Source: Rariglobus sp. (GTDB lineage Bacteria > Verrucomicrobiota > Verrucomicrobiia > Opitutales > Opitutaceae). Taken from it: a DNA stretch of 44,652 bases. The notes beneath the pieces are model-generated. The model did not search any database, was not told the origin of the DNA, and worked only from the letters and a program-made list of their open reading frames with translations. This document shows, piece after piece, positions 7,976-16,859 of this stretch. Within the stretch, counting starts at the first letter, position 1. The number at the start of each line of letters is the position of its first letter. A program made the translations under genes and the position numbers. Where the stretch lies: positions 1 to 44,652 of the forward strand of contig JAQSWS010000080.1 in the NCBI GenBank assembly GCA_029266495.1. Direction: 5' to 3'.

Positions 7976-9463
7976 TCAACCGTGACGCGGGCGGGAGCGG
8001 CGGGTGACGGCGAGAGTCAATCCGGCGGCGCCGAGAAGGGCGGCGTAGGTGGATGGCTCGGAGATGGCGGACGTGGTGAGGATCACGTTGTTGCCTGCGA
8101 TGGAAACGAGGCCGCTGATGCCGCTGCCGCCGATGTCGTTAACGGTGAAGGAAACAAAGGTGCCGGTGATGCTGGAGCCCTCGAACAACGTGTAGATTTG
8201 TCCGTCGGTGAACCCGCTGCCGGCGCTGAAGCTGAAGTCGGCGGCGTCGATCACGTTGCTGCCGAGGAGAAGGGAGCTGGCGATGATTTTGTCGGAGGAA
8301 GTTCCCAGATCAAAAACGAAGGCGGCGGAGTCATTGGCGGCGGCCGCGACATCGAGGGTGCCGGAGAACGTGAGGGTGGCGGCGGAGTTGACGCCGGCGG
8401 AGAGCCTGGCGCTGGCGGCGAGGACGGTGGTGCCGCCGATGGTGCCGGAGCCGCCGAGCGTGCCGCCCGCGTTGACAGAAACGGCGGAGCCGGAAGCGAG
8501 GCTGCCGTCAACGATGAGCGAACCGCCATTGACGATGGTCGCGCCGGTGTAGGTGTTGGCGCCGGTGAGCGTGAGGGATGTGCCTGCGCCGGCTTTGGTG
8601 AGGGCGACCTTGGCGGTGGTTCCGTTTTTGATGATGCCGGCAAAGGTGGAGCTGACGGAGGTGCTTTCGACGGTGAGGGTCGCGGTGCCGGTGCCCGCGG
8701 CGTTGTTAGTGACGGAGCCTTTGAAGTCACCGGAGCCACCGGAAAGGCCGGCGACCTTTTGGTTGCGCGTGTTGAGGTCGAGCACGCCGCCGGCCGCGAC
8801 GCCGCCGTTGATCGTGAGGGTGGTGCCGGTGGCAAGGCGGTCGCCGCCGTTGACGAGCTGCACGACGCCGCCGGTGCCGTTGATGGTGGTGGCGCCGGTG
8901 TAGTTGTTGGCCGCACCGATACGAATGAGGCCGTTGTTGACGACGTTGAAGGTGATGCCAGTTCCTGCGACGCCGCTGCTGATCTGGCCGTTGAGGTTAT
9001 GGATGGCGCCGCCGCGATTCACGTTTACGAGAAGATTGTCGTTAAGCGTGAGGCCCGTGTTCACCGACATGGTGGCATTGGCAAAAATGTTGGCGAAGGT
9101 GAGGGTGGCGTTGCCGGAGGCGACGTCGAAGACCAGTCGCTGGGTGCCACTGGCGACGTTGTTCAGCTGATAATGCTGGGCGGCCGAGCCGCCGGTGCTT
9201 CCGATGCTGAAGGTGCCGACGGTAAACGAGGCGTCCGCGCCGGTGGCGTCGGCGAGCAGCAGGATCTGGTTCGCGGCGGTGCCGCTGGTCACCATGCGGG
9301 CGACCGTGTCGGCGCCGTTGGGTGGCGAGGCCAGCCAGTTGCCGGCGGTGCCCCACCATTGGGTGCCGGCCGCGTTGTTGTAGTCGACGGCGCGGAGCAC
9401 TTCAGGGGAGGCTAACAAGGTGAGAGCGAGGGCGGCGGGGAGGTGGGAGCGTTTGCAGAGCAT
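7976..9463 (-). CDS. PEP-CTERM surface protein with autotransporter-associated beta-strand repeats
   Basis: 495 residues from the ATG at 9463 (the frame runs to 9541, but this start gives the signal peptide MLCKRSHLPAALALTLLA). The body is Gly/Thr/Asn-rich, with repeated units such as NNYTGATTINGTGGVV and ANTYTGATIVNGGSLIVDG, the hallmark of the PATR family (PF12951-like). The C-terminus is a PEP-CTERM sorting signal: motif EPSTYAALLG, a hydrophobic helix (AAGLTLAV) and a basic tail (TRRSRPRHG). Such proteins are sorted by exosortase in species making exopolysaccharide. A likely structural surface protein. An intrinsic terminator follows. It is divergent from the LacI gene at 9629. Confidence 0.88.
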   Translation of the reverse strand: MLCKRSHLPAALALTLLASPEVLRAVDYNNAAGTQWWGTAGNWLASPPNGADTVARMVTSGTAANQILLLADATGADASFTVGTFSIGSTGGSAAQHYQLNNVASGTQRLVFDVASGNATLTFANIFANATMSVNTGLTLNDNLLVNVNRGGAIHNLNGQISSGVAGTGITFNVVNNGLIRIGAANNYTGATTINGTGGVVQLVNGGDRLATGTTLTINGGVAAGGVLDLNTRNQKVAGLSGGSGDFKGSVTNNAAGTGTATLTVESTSVSSTFAGIIKNGTTAKVALTKAGAGTSLTLTGANTYTGATIVNGGSLIVDGSLASGSAVSVNAGGTLGGSGTIGGTTVLAASARLSAGVNSAATLTFSGTLDVAAAANDSAAFVFDLGTSSDKIIASSLLLGSNVIDAADFSFSAGSGFTDGQIYTLFEGSSITGTFVSFTVNDIGGSGISGLVSIAGNNVILTTSAISEPSTYAALLGAAGLTLAVTRRSRPRHG

Positions 9464-9551
9464 AGATCGGGGGCAGGTGAACGGGACGGAAGCGCCGGTT
9501 CCCTTGACTAGCAGCCAGCCGCCAAAATTACGACGCGGCAAGCGCCTCGAA

Positions 9552-9569
9552 ACCTTAACAGTTAGGTTG
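9552..9569. promoter_or_regulatory. Imperfect palindrome AACCTTAACAGTTAGGTT between PEP-CTERM and lacI-type genes
   Basis: Inverted repeat centred on TAAC-A-GTTA, in the divergent intergenic region (about 90 bp from the PEP-CTERM start and 60 bp from the LacI start). The position suits an autoregulatory operator. Its half-sites face outward compared with the 16-bp palindrome class found elsewhere, so it is probably recognised by a different repressor. Confidence 0.35.
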
Positions 9570-9628
9570 CGTTCAGGCGTGGTGCCGGCACGCTCGTGCA
9601 GCCGTCTTCCTTCGCACTCAGTTTAAAA

Positions 9629-10663
9629 ATGCCCTCTGAAAAACACGTTCGCATCAAGGACATCGCCGACGCACTTGGGCTCTCGATGATGAGCGTGTCG
9701 GTGGCGTTGCGGGGCATGCCGGGCGTATCGGAAAAGACGCGGAAGGCGGTGAAGGCCTGTGCAAAAAAACTTGGTTATCGGCCGGACCCGGCGATGGCGG
9801 CGCTGGCGGATTACCGGAGACGGGTGCGGCCGGTGGCGTCGTTTGCGCAGCTGGCTTTTGTCACGGATTACGCGGTGAAGAAAGATCCGCTTTGGAGATA
9901 CACGGATGATTTTCTCCTCGGAGCGCAGAAGCGCGGGTTGGAATATGGATACGACGTGGTGCCCTTTTGGCTGCGGGAAGGCGGGATGACGCGGAAGCAG
10001 GCGAGCTCGGTCTTGTTCAATCGCGGCATCAAAGGACTCCTGATCGCGCCGCTGCCGGTGGAGGACGGCGCGCTTGATGATTTGACGTGGAAATATTTCG
10101 CGGCGGTGGCGATCGGGCCTTCGCTGGCGAGTCCGCAATTGGACCATGCGGTGTTCGACCATCACCACGCCACGCAGACGGTGTTGCGGGAGTTGCGCGA
10201 ACGCGGCTATCGGCGGATCGGCTTTGTGTTTATCATGCGCCGAAGCACGCGGCTGCACCATGCGCCGCTGGATGCGTATCTGGGCGACCAATACAGGCGC
10301 GACGGCGGACCGCTGCTTGCGCCCCATCTGCCCGAACAGCTCACCACGGACGGATTTTGGCGCTGGTTTTCCGAGGAGCGTCCGGACGTGATCGTCACGG
10401 ATGCGCCGCAGCAGGTTCCGGTGCTCCTGGCGGAACGCGGGTTGAAGGCTCCACGGGACATCGGGCTGGTTTGCGTGTGCAGCCAGTCGAACGAAAGTCC
10501 CGATGTTTCAGCGGTCATCCAGGATTTCCACGCAATCGGCGCGGCGGCGGTGGACCGGCTGCATACGAATCTGCTTCGCAACGCCTATGGCGTCCCTGCG
10601 CACGCCCACGGGTCACACATCCGGGGGCACTGGCGGGAGGGGCGGACGTTGAGGAAGGGCTAA
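9629..10663 (+). CDS. LacI-family transcriptional regulator
   Basis: 344 residues from the ATG at 9629; the upstream in-frame ATG at 9596 would add residues unlike the family. N-terminal helix-turn-helix (residues about 7-28: IKDIADALGLSMMSVSVAL), then the linker KKLGYRPDPAMAALADYRR, which replaces the usual LacI hinge, and a periplasmic-binding-protein-like effector domain with RRIGFVF, DVIVTDAP and a C-terminal WREGRTLRKG. It probably senses a sugar. It is divergent from the PEP-CTERM gene, and a palindrome lies between the two. It is 30% or so similar by eye to the regulator at 42008, so it is not a duplicate. Confidence 0.9.
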   Translation: MPSEKHVRIKDIADALGLSMMSVSVALRGMPGVSEKTRKAVKACAKKLGYRPDPAMAALADYRRRVRPVASFAQLAFVTDYAVKKDPLWRYTDDFLLGAQKRGLEYGYDVVPFWLREGGMTRKQASSVLFNRGIKGLLIAPLPVEDGALDDLTWKYFAAVAIGPSLASPQLDHAVFDHHHATQTVLRELRERGYRRIGFVFIMRRSTRLHHAPLDAYLGDQYRRDGGPLLAPHLPEQLTTDGFWRWFSEERPDVIVTDAPQQVPVLLAERGLKAPRDIGLVCVCSQSNESPDVSAVIQDFHAIGAAAVDRLHTNLLRNAYGVPAHAHGSHIRGHWREGRTLRKG

Positions 10664-10701
10664 TAAATAACCCCGGGGCATCGGTCGGAATCCTTTAACG
10701 C

Positions 10702-11430
10702 TTATTCCTTTTTCGGGGGCAGCAAGGGATCAATCATCTTGATCACGTTTATGCCATCCGGCTCCGGATCCATGGGACTTGGCTCACAGTCTGAAATTAT
10801 AATATTAACCCGACGGCCTTGTATAATGGATTGCGAGTTTGAAAATTGAAGTTTCCAGCCTTGATTTTCCATGCTGGCCACCTTGCAGCTGATACGAAGT
10901 TTATTTGTGGAATACGGAAATAAATGAATACCTGATGGCTGAATCTCGGCGACGGCGTTCTCAATCTGGGTCACTACTTTTCGTCGGGAGAAGTTCAATA
11001 CTCGCACGGTCTGCACGGGGAACGCCTCCCAAGAGTCATTTATAACCGAGCACGATACCTTGTTGTCCGCGCCGTTTGCATTCCAAACAAGCAGGCTGAG
11101 CGGAGCGCCGTTTAGATCCGCGGTTAAGACCGGCACGCGGGTTGGTTTTGTTTCAGGAGAAACAGGGGCAATCTCGCGGAAAAACTTAACGGGGCCAACG
11201 CCGGGCCTTTCGAAAGGAGCAGAGAGGCTGGCATCGGAAGGAGAGACCATTAGGGGCTTGCCGTTATGCTCGTATAAAAGCCCGGTGAGAGGCACGGTAT
11301 TCCCAATTGCCACCGCACGAAACAGGAGTGGCTTGGGCGCTTCATCCTGGCCCAAGCCGCAGCCCAGGCTCGTCACCAAGCCGATGGCTATAAGTCGGAC
11401 GAGCCTTAAATATCGCTTTGAGATAACCAT
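10702..11430 (-). CDS. Uncharacterised exported protein coupled to Verru_Chthon protein A
   Basis: 242 residues; I do not recognise the family. It has an N-terminal hydrophobic segment (LVRLIAIGLVTSLGCG) that fits a signal peptide. SLGC resembles a weak lipobox, so a lipoprotein is possible. The rest is beta-rich with no transmembrane segment. Its start overlaps the 3' end of the protein A gene by 25 bp, so translation is probably coupled and the two products likely work together. It is more AT-rich by eye than the flanking sugar genes. It ends close to the convergent LacI gene. Confidence 0.75.
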   Translation of the reverse strand: MVISKRYLRLVRLIAIGLVTSLGCGLGQDEAPKPLLFRAVAIGNTVPLTGLLYEHNGKPLMVSPSDASLSAPFERPGVGPVKFFREIAPVSPETKPTRVPVLTADLNGAPLSLLVWNANGADNKVSCSVINDSWEAFPVQTVRVLNFSRRKVVTQIENAVAEIQPSGIHLFPYSTNKLRISCKVASMENQGWKLQFSNSQSIIQGRRVNIIISDCEPSPMDPEPDGINVIKMIDPLLPPKKE

Positions 11431-14400
11431 CGAAATGAAATGATTTTGAATTTTCGTCCAAAGTTTTGATTGGTGGTCTTTGCGGCGGAAGGCGCCAGGG
11501 TGCGCAGATTGGACTCGGCGGGAATGGAGTCATCCACGTAGTCGGGGACTCTTTGCACGACGGCTTCACACCAAGCCCGGCCGAGCACCACTGGAGAGGT
11601 GCCTGAGTTAACCGGATCCAGCACATCGCCGTAAGTGCGGATTACGAATGTATCCGAGCGGGCGGTGAGCTGGCTACCCAACGATGTGAGCACATCTGCC
11701 TGGGTCAAAAACTGTGGGGCGCCGGCCCCGCTGGTTCCATAGGGGAGCGGCGGGTTGGCCGGAGTGCTGCTGCCAGTGCCAAAGGCGTCGATGCTGGCGA
11801 CGTTGTAGGATTGGATGATCTTGTATGAAGGCGTGGTGCTTGAGAAAAGAGACAGGGGGCCCGAGTCGGATCGATTGATAATGTCGTTGGTCGCGATTGG
11901 CGGGCTAGCCATCAACGCCTGCAGGTTTTGATTATCGATGGCGGCTTGGATCGTTCCTTTTAGCCTGGTGTCTTCGTATTGATATGCGGGGGACGACCCG
12001 GAGGCGGGAACCGTTTTCCTGGTGATTGAGGCGTCGCTTGTGTAGAGCCTGCGATTTATAAAATCGGCCAGTGAGATAAAAGGTCCTCGATTTCTAATTT
12101 CATCCACGATGTTTTTCGCGAATTGAGCGATTTGGTTTTCGGAGAGCTGCTTGTAACCATTCCATGCCGAGCTGGCATCGTTGGTGGTGGGCTTGGAAAA
12201 GCGCGAAAATACGGCTTTGCCCCATGCACTTCCCCCGATGTTGGCGTCCGTGGGATCGTAATTCAGCTGATTATTTCCTCCAAGCACAGCGCGCCACGCC
12301 TGTTCTGAGGTCGAGTTGATGTTAAAGCCTCCCGAGACAAGCAAGTGAGCTGCGGCTCGATCGGAATTCTTCAACGGGGAGGATGCGGCAGGTGAAATGC
12401 TGGGACTGCCATAACGGATATGGTTGGGGTTTGGCAGAATGTCAGGAATCGGCGTATTCACGCTCTCTCCGCTTTTTCCGGTTCCGGCATTTGGGATGGT
12501 GGAAACGAAGTAGCGATCCCATAGAGCGCGGTTAATAAGCCAGCTCGAATCGTAGTAGATTCGAACAATATCACCCGGAGAGTTGCCGTTATTCTGATAA
12601 AAACGAGCCAGGCGCTCCGGACGGGTCCCCGTAATTGAGGCTGTATTTAAGCGGGGTGGAAACTGTGAACCCAAGGCGTAATCGTATTGGATGAAGCCGG
12701 AGCCATTGCTATTGCCAATTCCAGAGCCGCCGCCGAGCCACCACAGGTTGGCGTGGCGTAACATGCCGATGTTAAGGAGTGGCATGCTGTCGGGCCGGAA
12801 TTCATACAGTGCAGTGTCGTTTCGGGGAGCCCTTAAATTAATTCCCGAAGCGACATGCAGGTCGTCCGCATCCACCGTTAAATCACACGGCCAGCTCGAT
12901 TGTGTCGGTTGTCCTGTATAGGTATTGCCCCCGCCCAGCATCATCAACGCCCTCATGTCTCCATACATCCAGCGACTTCGGCTGGCGGGGTCGCCGCCGG
13001 CTGGATTTCGTGGATTGGAGAATTGTGCTCTCATGACCATGCGAAATGCCGGGGCCAGCAAAGTCATATCGCTGATCAAGGTGGCCTCCGGCTGCAAGAG
13101 CCCGGTGGCCCCGGAAGAGGCCGCGTAACCTGCGGAGCCATTCCCATAAGGCGGAGTTCCGACGAAGGGGGTGCCCACCAGCGTGTATGACTGATACAAG
13201 CGCTGGCTTGTCATTCCAGTATATGGCAACGAGCCCCTTGGATAGCTGGTGCCCGTGGTGACGTCGCCCAAGTAAGCTTCCTGCCATCCATTGCCGGCGC
13301 CACCCCAATTGCCGTCGGTGGAGCCATAGTTCCACAGGGTGGCGGGCACGGAGACGCTGTTCACGGTTCTGGGCGCATTTGGATTGGTGCTGTTAGGTGA
13401 GGCGTTTGCGCCAACGCGATAATATGCGCCGGCACCCAATGCGGTGGGGATGGTTGCGGTGCCGGGATGCAGCACATAATAATTGTCGTTAAAACCTGGG
13501 TGCAGGACGTTGGTTTCGTTGTAATCGGCACCATTTGTTCTAAGGGTGAATACCAGACTTTCGCCAGGGCCTATGCCTCCCGGGGGGCTTTCGATTATAA
13601 ATCGATAGTAGGGGTTGGTGTTGGTCCGGCCAAAATCGATATTTTCAAGAACCGTGTCGGTTGAGCTCCATGTGTAGCTACCGACCGCACCGGAAGAAGC
13701 GGGGCGGCCTTGCAGTTGAAATTTGCTCGCGAACGCCTTTCTAAAGCCGACTTCATAACGAATTGGCGAACCGGAGTTGTCGGTTCCCCGCATGGTTGAC
13801 GTGTAGGGGTTCCACAGAACGACGATTGGGACCATCGCCAGCCTGATACGATTTCCGACTGCGTCGCCTTCCGGCGCGATAAACCGGAACCCGACCGCCA
13901 TGTAAGTCATCACGGGATTAATGCCCACTGAAACGCCTACCGGGGCCGTCATATGAGCCGGGTTTGTGGCCATCGCGGGAACCTGAGGAAGAATCCCCGC
14001 AGAAGTGGACACGGTTTGTGCGAACGAACGCATCTGGCCCCATGTGGGCATCCCCAAGTGATTCCAGTTATAGGGCGGGGAGGTGGTGGCATAGTCCGCC
14101 GGCGGGGTGCTGGTATTTGGGTCCGGCGGAACAATAAACTCGGTGTCCGCCGGGCTGGCGGCTCCAGTGGCAAGTAATGCGGAAAGGTCTTTTTTTAAGC
14201 CGCCGGCATAGCTGTCCGACAGGACCGAGGCTGAGGAAACCGTGAGATCATGATGGCGATAGCGGATCGCAGTGCGGAGCGCATTGGCATTCGCCGCCGA
14301 CGTCATCGGAATCTGATCAGGGGCGAGAAGCTTGGGCAGGAGCGGATCCGCGGGATTGTAGCGTGACGCTGCGTTTGCAGGGTCCAGCATGTCTACCGTG

Positions 14401-15053
14401 TTGCGGGTAACGGTGGCGGAGGGGTGGATGGCATCGACCAGTTCCACCGCCGGGCGTTGTGCGGAAACAAATGCGTTCTGCTTTTGGGCCGCATTTCCGG
14501 ATGCCGATAGCAGCGGGTTGGTGCCGGCCAGCGGAAGGTTCATACGGGCTTTGGCGCCTTCATCGCCGACCCACCAGGCATAGCGGCCGACGGGAACGGG
14601 AGTTGTTCCCATGCCCGGGGCTTCTGCGGTGATTTCGCGCACGGGAGCAACGACGTAATCGGCGATGGAGTTTCCGACCGTATTGGGGCCGACCAATAGG
14701 CGTGCGGGTTTGGCGGCGCTGGTCCGATCGGCGACAGTGATCGTGTCGGTCGCCGCATTGACGGAGGCCGAAAGGCCTGCAACGGCCCCATTGGGTGTAA
14801 ATTGAAACTGTGTCGGAGGCGTGGTGATGTTGCCTGAAGCTCCGACCTGGGTGGCGGGACTGAACGATGTGTTTTCATTTCCGCTGACAAGCCAGTTGAG
14901 GAGCTTGGCCTGGCTGCCTTTGGAGTCCGAGGCGGTAACCACTGCCGTGGAGATCGCCGAAGCCGCCATCGTGTAGTCGGCCGCGGCGCCGCTGCCGTAG
15001 GCACCGAGCCAGCGGCCGCTGGCGGTGGTGGTGTTGGCCAGGGTGGCGTCCAT
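11406..15053 (-). CDS. Verru_Chthon cassette protein A, body (leader out of frame)
   Basis: 1215 residues from the first in-frame ATG. Features of the Verru_Chthon cassette protein A family (TIGR02600-like) are RYAWWVGDEGAKARMNL, ASVLSDSYAGGLKKDLSALL and the C-terminal QIAQFAKNIVDEIRNRGPF...LADFINRRL. The family is found in Verrucomicrobiota alongside prepilin-like proteins and is thought to belong to a secretion or pilus-like machine; its function is unknown. The prepilin-like N-terminus expected for the family is encoded immediately upstream (15196 to about 15068) in another frame, so the ATG at 15053 is probably not the native start. In-frame sequence upstream of it (HARSDMDA) still looks coding. 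See the entry for 15054-15196. Confidence 0.88.
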   Translation of the reverse strand: MDATLANTTTASGRWLGAYGSGAAADYTMAASAISTAVVTASDSKGSQAKLLNWLVSGNENTSFSPATQVGASGNITTPPTQFQFTPNGAVAGLSASVNAATDTITVADRTSAAKPARLLVGPNTVGNSIADYVVAPVREITAEAPGMGTTPVPVGRYAWWVGDEGAKARMNLPLAGTNPLLSASGNAAQKQNAFVSAQRPAVELVDAIHPSATVTRNTVDMLDPANAASRYNPADPLLPKLLAPDQIPMTSAANANALRTAIRYRHHDLTVSSASVLSDSYAGGLKKDLSALLATGAASPADTEFIVPPDPNTSTPPADYATTSPPYNWNHLGMPTWGQMRSFAQTVSTSAGILPQVPAMATNPAHMTAPVGVSVGINPVMTYMAVGFRFIAPEGDAVGNRIRLAMVPIVVLWNPYTSTMRGTDNSGSPIRYEVGFRKAFASKFQLQGRPASSGAVGSYTWSSTDTVLENIDFGRTNTNPYYRFIIESPPGGIGPGESLVFTLRTNGADYNETNVLHPGFNDNYYVLHPGTATIPTALGAGAYYRVGANASPNSTNPNAPRTVNSVSVPATLWNYGSTDGNWGGAGNGWQEAYLGDVTTGTSYPRGSLPYTGMTSQRLYQSYTLVGTPFVGTPPYGNGSAGYAASSGATGLLQPEATLISDMTLLAPAFRMVMRAQFSNPRNPAGGDPASRSRWMYGDMRALMMLGGGNTYTGQPTQSSWPCDLTVDADDLHVASGINLRAPRNDTALYEFRPDSMPLLNIGMLRHANLWWLGGGSGIGNSNGSGFIQYDYALGSQFPPRLNTASITGTRPERLARFYQNNGNSPGDIVRIYYDSSWLINRALWDRYFVSTIPNAGTGKSGESVNTPIPDILPNPNHIRYGSPSISPAASSPLKNSDRAAAHLLVSGGFNINSTSEQAWRAVLGGNNQLNYDPTDANIGGSAWGKAVFSRFSKPTTNDASSAWNGYKQLSENQIAQFAKNIVDEIRNRGPFISLADFINRRLYTSDASITRKTVPASGSSPAYQYEDTRLKGTIQAAIDNQNLQALMASPPIATNDIINRSDSGPLSLFSSTTPSYKIIQSYNVASIDAFGTGSSTPANPPLPYGTSGAGAPQFLTQADVLTSLGSQLTARSDTFVIRTYGDVLDPVNSGTSPVVLGRAWCEAVVQRVPDYVDDSIPAESNLRTLAPSAAKTTNQNFGRKFKIISFRWLSQSDI

Positions 15054-15196
15054 GTCGGAGCGCGCGTGGCGACCTGGGTTTCGACGCGGGTGAGAGACGC
15101 AAGCGAAACCAAAAGCAGGACGAGGAACGCGAGCAGCGTCACGGTGATGAGCAACGCGAAACCTTTTCGGCGGGGGGATTTGATGGAAGCCTGCAT
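15054..15196 (-). pseudogene. Frameshifted prepilin-like leader of Verru_Chthon protein A
   Basis: From the ATG at 15196 the minus strand reads MQASIKSPRRKGFALLITV followed by a long hydrophobic helix and LTRVETQVA, the type-IV-pilin-like N-terminus expected for protein A. The frame then runs into an out-of-frame Pro/Thr-rich tail (stop near 14540), while the body continues from about 15065 in a different frame. From memory the family has about 30 residues between the leader and the DMDATLAN-like region (a conserved ALG-LQ...GPDQR segment). That segment is absent here, so a small deletion with frame loss, or an assembly error, is likely. Confidence 0.7.
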
Positions 15197-15809
15197 GCTC
15201 GGAACAATAAGGGGTCTACACCGCAAGAAGGGCGGCGGCACTGACGCGGGGTAATGCATAAACAGTAAGCAGGGCCGGCCAGGAGGAGAGCCGTTTTTTT
15301 TGCCGCGACATGTTTTTAATGTTTTTGTTCAAACAAATATTCGTTACTGGTTGCATGAAAATTGATGTGGCCCATCTTCTTCAAAAACTGGTTGTTGCGT
15401 GTGTGTTTGTGCCTTGATCGGCACCTGTTCCCGAAACTCAAGCAGGGGCTGCTGAGCGGTTGGATTGCAACGGGGATGGTTGTTCGTCGGGACGGCCTGT
15501 GACGGGCTGAAGGTTCACTTTCAGCGGGTGTCTACCCGGGGCGGCTCCAAGCGGTTCCGGGAGGCGGGCGGCTTTTATAAATGTATCTTTTATCCGAATA
15601 CCGGAAGGCGCGGTGGTGGTCTGGGCCGGGCGGCGGAATCGCTCATTTGAAGGATCTGTTGAAATGGGGAGGCATGGGATGAGTGTCGTGAAACGAACAC
15701 GGTTTTGCCTAGACACATTCCATCTCTTTCGGATTGTGCGCATCGCCCCCTTCGATCGCTGCGCACCAGGTGTTACTCTTCTGAACGCAGATTCGCATTC
15801 TTTTACTCC
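15197..15809. other. 613-bp intergenic region without a supported gene
   Basis: Lies between the divergent Verru_Chthon A leader and the DUF4380-like gene. The part next to the Verru_Chthon gene is AT-rich and holds the inverted repeat at 15324-15337. The rest (about 15430-15800) contains no convincing coding frame on either strand; open frames there are low-complexity extensions of shadows. It may hold promoters for both flanking genes. Confidence 0.6.
15324..15337. promoter_or_regulatory. Inverted repeat TTTGTTCAAACAAA upstream of Verru_Chthon protein A
   Basis: Perfect 6-bp arms (TTTGTT/AACAAA) around a 2-nt centre, 128 bp upstream of the leader ATG at 15196. It matches 12 of 14 positions of the site at 4042-4055, upstream of the deacetylase. 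A shared operator is likely, but the binding protein is unknown. Confidence 0.5.
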
Positions 15810-16799
15810 ATGAACATCCCGACTCTTCTCGCTTGTTTTGCATTGCTGGTGCCGGCCGTGCCGTTGGGCGCGGCGCTTCCTTTCATGCATCTTGGTCCGG
15901 TGGAGACGCTGGACAACGGGGTGGTCACCCTCGAGGTCGCGCTCAAGGTGGGCCGCATCGTCGCCTATCATCGCAAAGACGAGCCGAACTGGCTGCGGGT
16001 GGAAGACCGTGCCCCGCCCGCCGGCTGGAACTGGAATCCATGGGGAGGGGATCGGGTGTGGCCGACGGCGCAGGGCTTGTGCCCCCAGATTTACGGCAAC
16101 AACGGTTTCGACCCGGTGATTGATGGACAGCCGTGGGAGATGATTGCAAAGACGGAAACCACGTTGGAAATGCGCAGCGGGGTCAGCCGGCAACTCGGCC
16201 TTCGGATCACGCGGCGCATCGAGTTGCTGCCGCACTCCAGCACGGTCGAGCACACGTTTCTCCTGGAGCGGGTGGCGCCGAGCGTGTTCCCGGTGCATGC
16301 GTGGACGGTGACGGGTCTGCGGGCCGGTGATTATGTTTTGATGGAGTCGGACCCGCGGGTGCCTCATCCGGATTGGAAGCCGTTCAAGCGCTGGCGCGGC
16401 CTTTCGAAAGAAGATGCGCCTCCTTCGGCGGTGTTGCTGCCTGGCACGCGCAACCTTCATGTGTCGTGGCCGAAGTCGGCGACGATCAAGCTCGGCACCT
16501 TCGGGCGCTGGATTGCCCTGGTGAGCGGCGATTCGGCCCTGCGCCAGACGATCGTTTATGATCCCGCGCTGCTTTATCTGGAAGAAAGCAACCTCCAGGC
16601 TTTTCTCGCTCCAGAGACGTCCATCTACGAAATCGAAGTTCTCAGCCCGACGTGGACATTGCGCGAGGGTGAACAGCAACGCTGGCGCGTGCGCTGGCAG
16701 CTCATCGATTTCCCGGCCGACGTGAAGACGCCCGGACAGCGCGCCGCATTTCTTCTGGACGGGGTGAAGAAGGAGGCGGACGCCAGTCTCGTTCGTTGA
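15810..16799 (+). CDS. Secreted DUF4380-like protein (aldose-epimerase-type beta-sandwich)
   Basis: 329 residues from the ATG at 15810, chosen because it gives the signal peptide MNIPTLLACFALLVPAVPLGA; the frame extends upstream to 15705 without family features. The stretch VGRIVAYHR...WNWNPWGGDRVWPTAQG and FDPVIDGQPWEM fits the DUF4380 pattern (GRI..., GG-D-x-W-x-x-x-Q), a galactose-mutarotase-like beta-sandwich. DUF4380 proteins are common near polysaccharide-degradation genes, but their activity is unknown. It converges on the prepilin gene. No SD; the leader is pyrimidine-rich. Confidence 0.65.
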   Translation: MNIPTLLACFALLVPAVPLGAALPFMHLGPVETLDNGVVTLEVALKVGRIVAYHRKDEPNWLRVEDRAPPAGWNWNPWGGDRVWPTAQGLCPQIYGNNGFDPVIDGQPWEMIAKTETTLEMRSGVSRQLGLRITRRIELLPHSSTVEHTFLLERVAPSVFPVHAWTVTGLRAGDYVLMESDPRVPHPDWKPFKRWRGLSKEDAPPSAVLLPGTRNLHVSWPKSATIKLGTFGRWIALVSGDSALRQTIVYDPALLYLEESNLQAFLAPETSIYEIEVLSPTWTLREGEQQRWRVRWQLIDFPADVKTPGQRAAFLLDGVKKEADASLVR

Positions 16800-16859
16800 T
16801 TGGATGGCTCCGGCCGTCCGCCGCCGACCAGCACTGCCGTGAATGCCCGGCACGCGGGG

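Noticed and set aside
7982-9415. 477-codon plus-strand open frame
   Set aside because: Mirror of the PEP-CTERM protein; composition is a reverse-complement artefact.
15438-16853. 471-codon minus-strand open frame
   Set aside because: Arg/Pro-rich with no signal peptide or motif; the plus strand here encodes the DUF4380-like protein.
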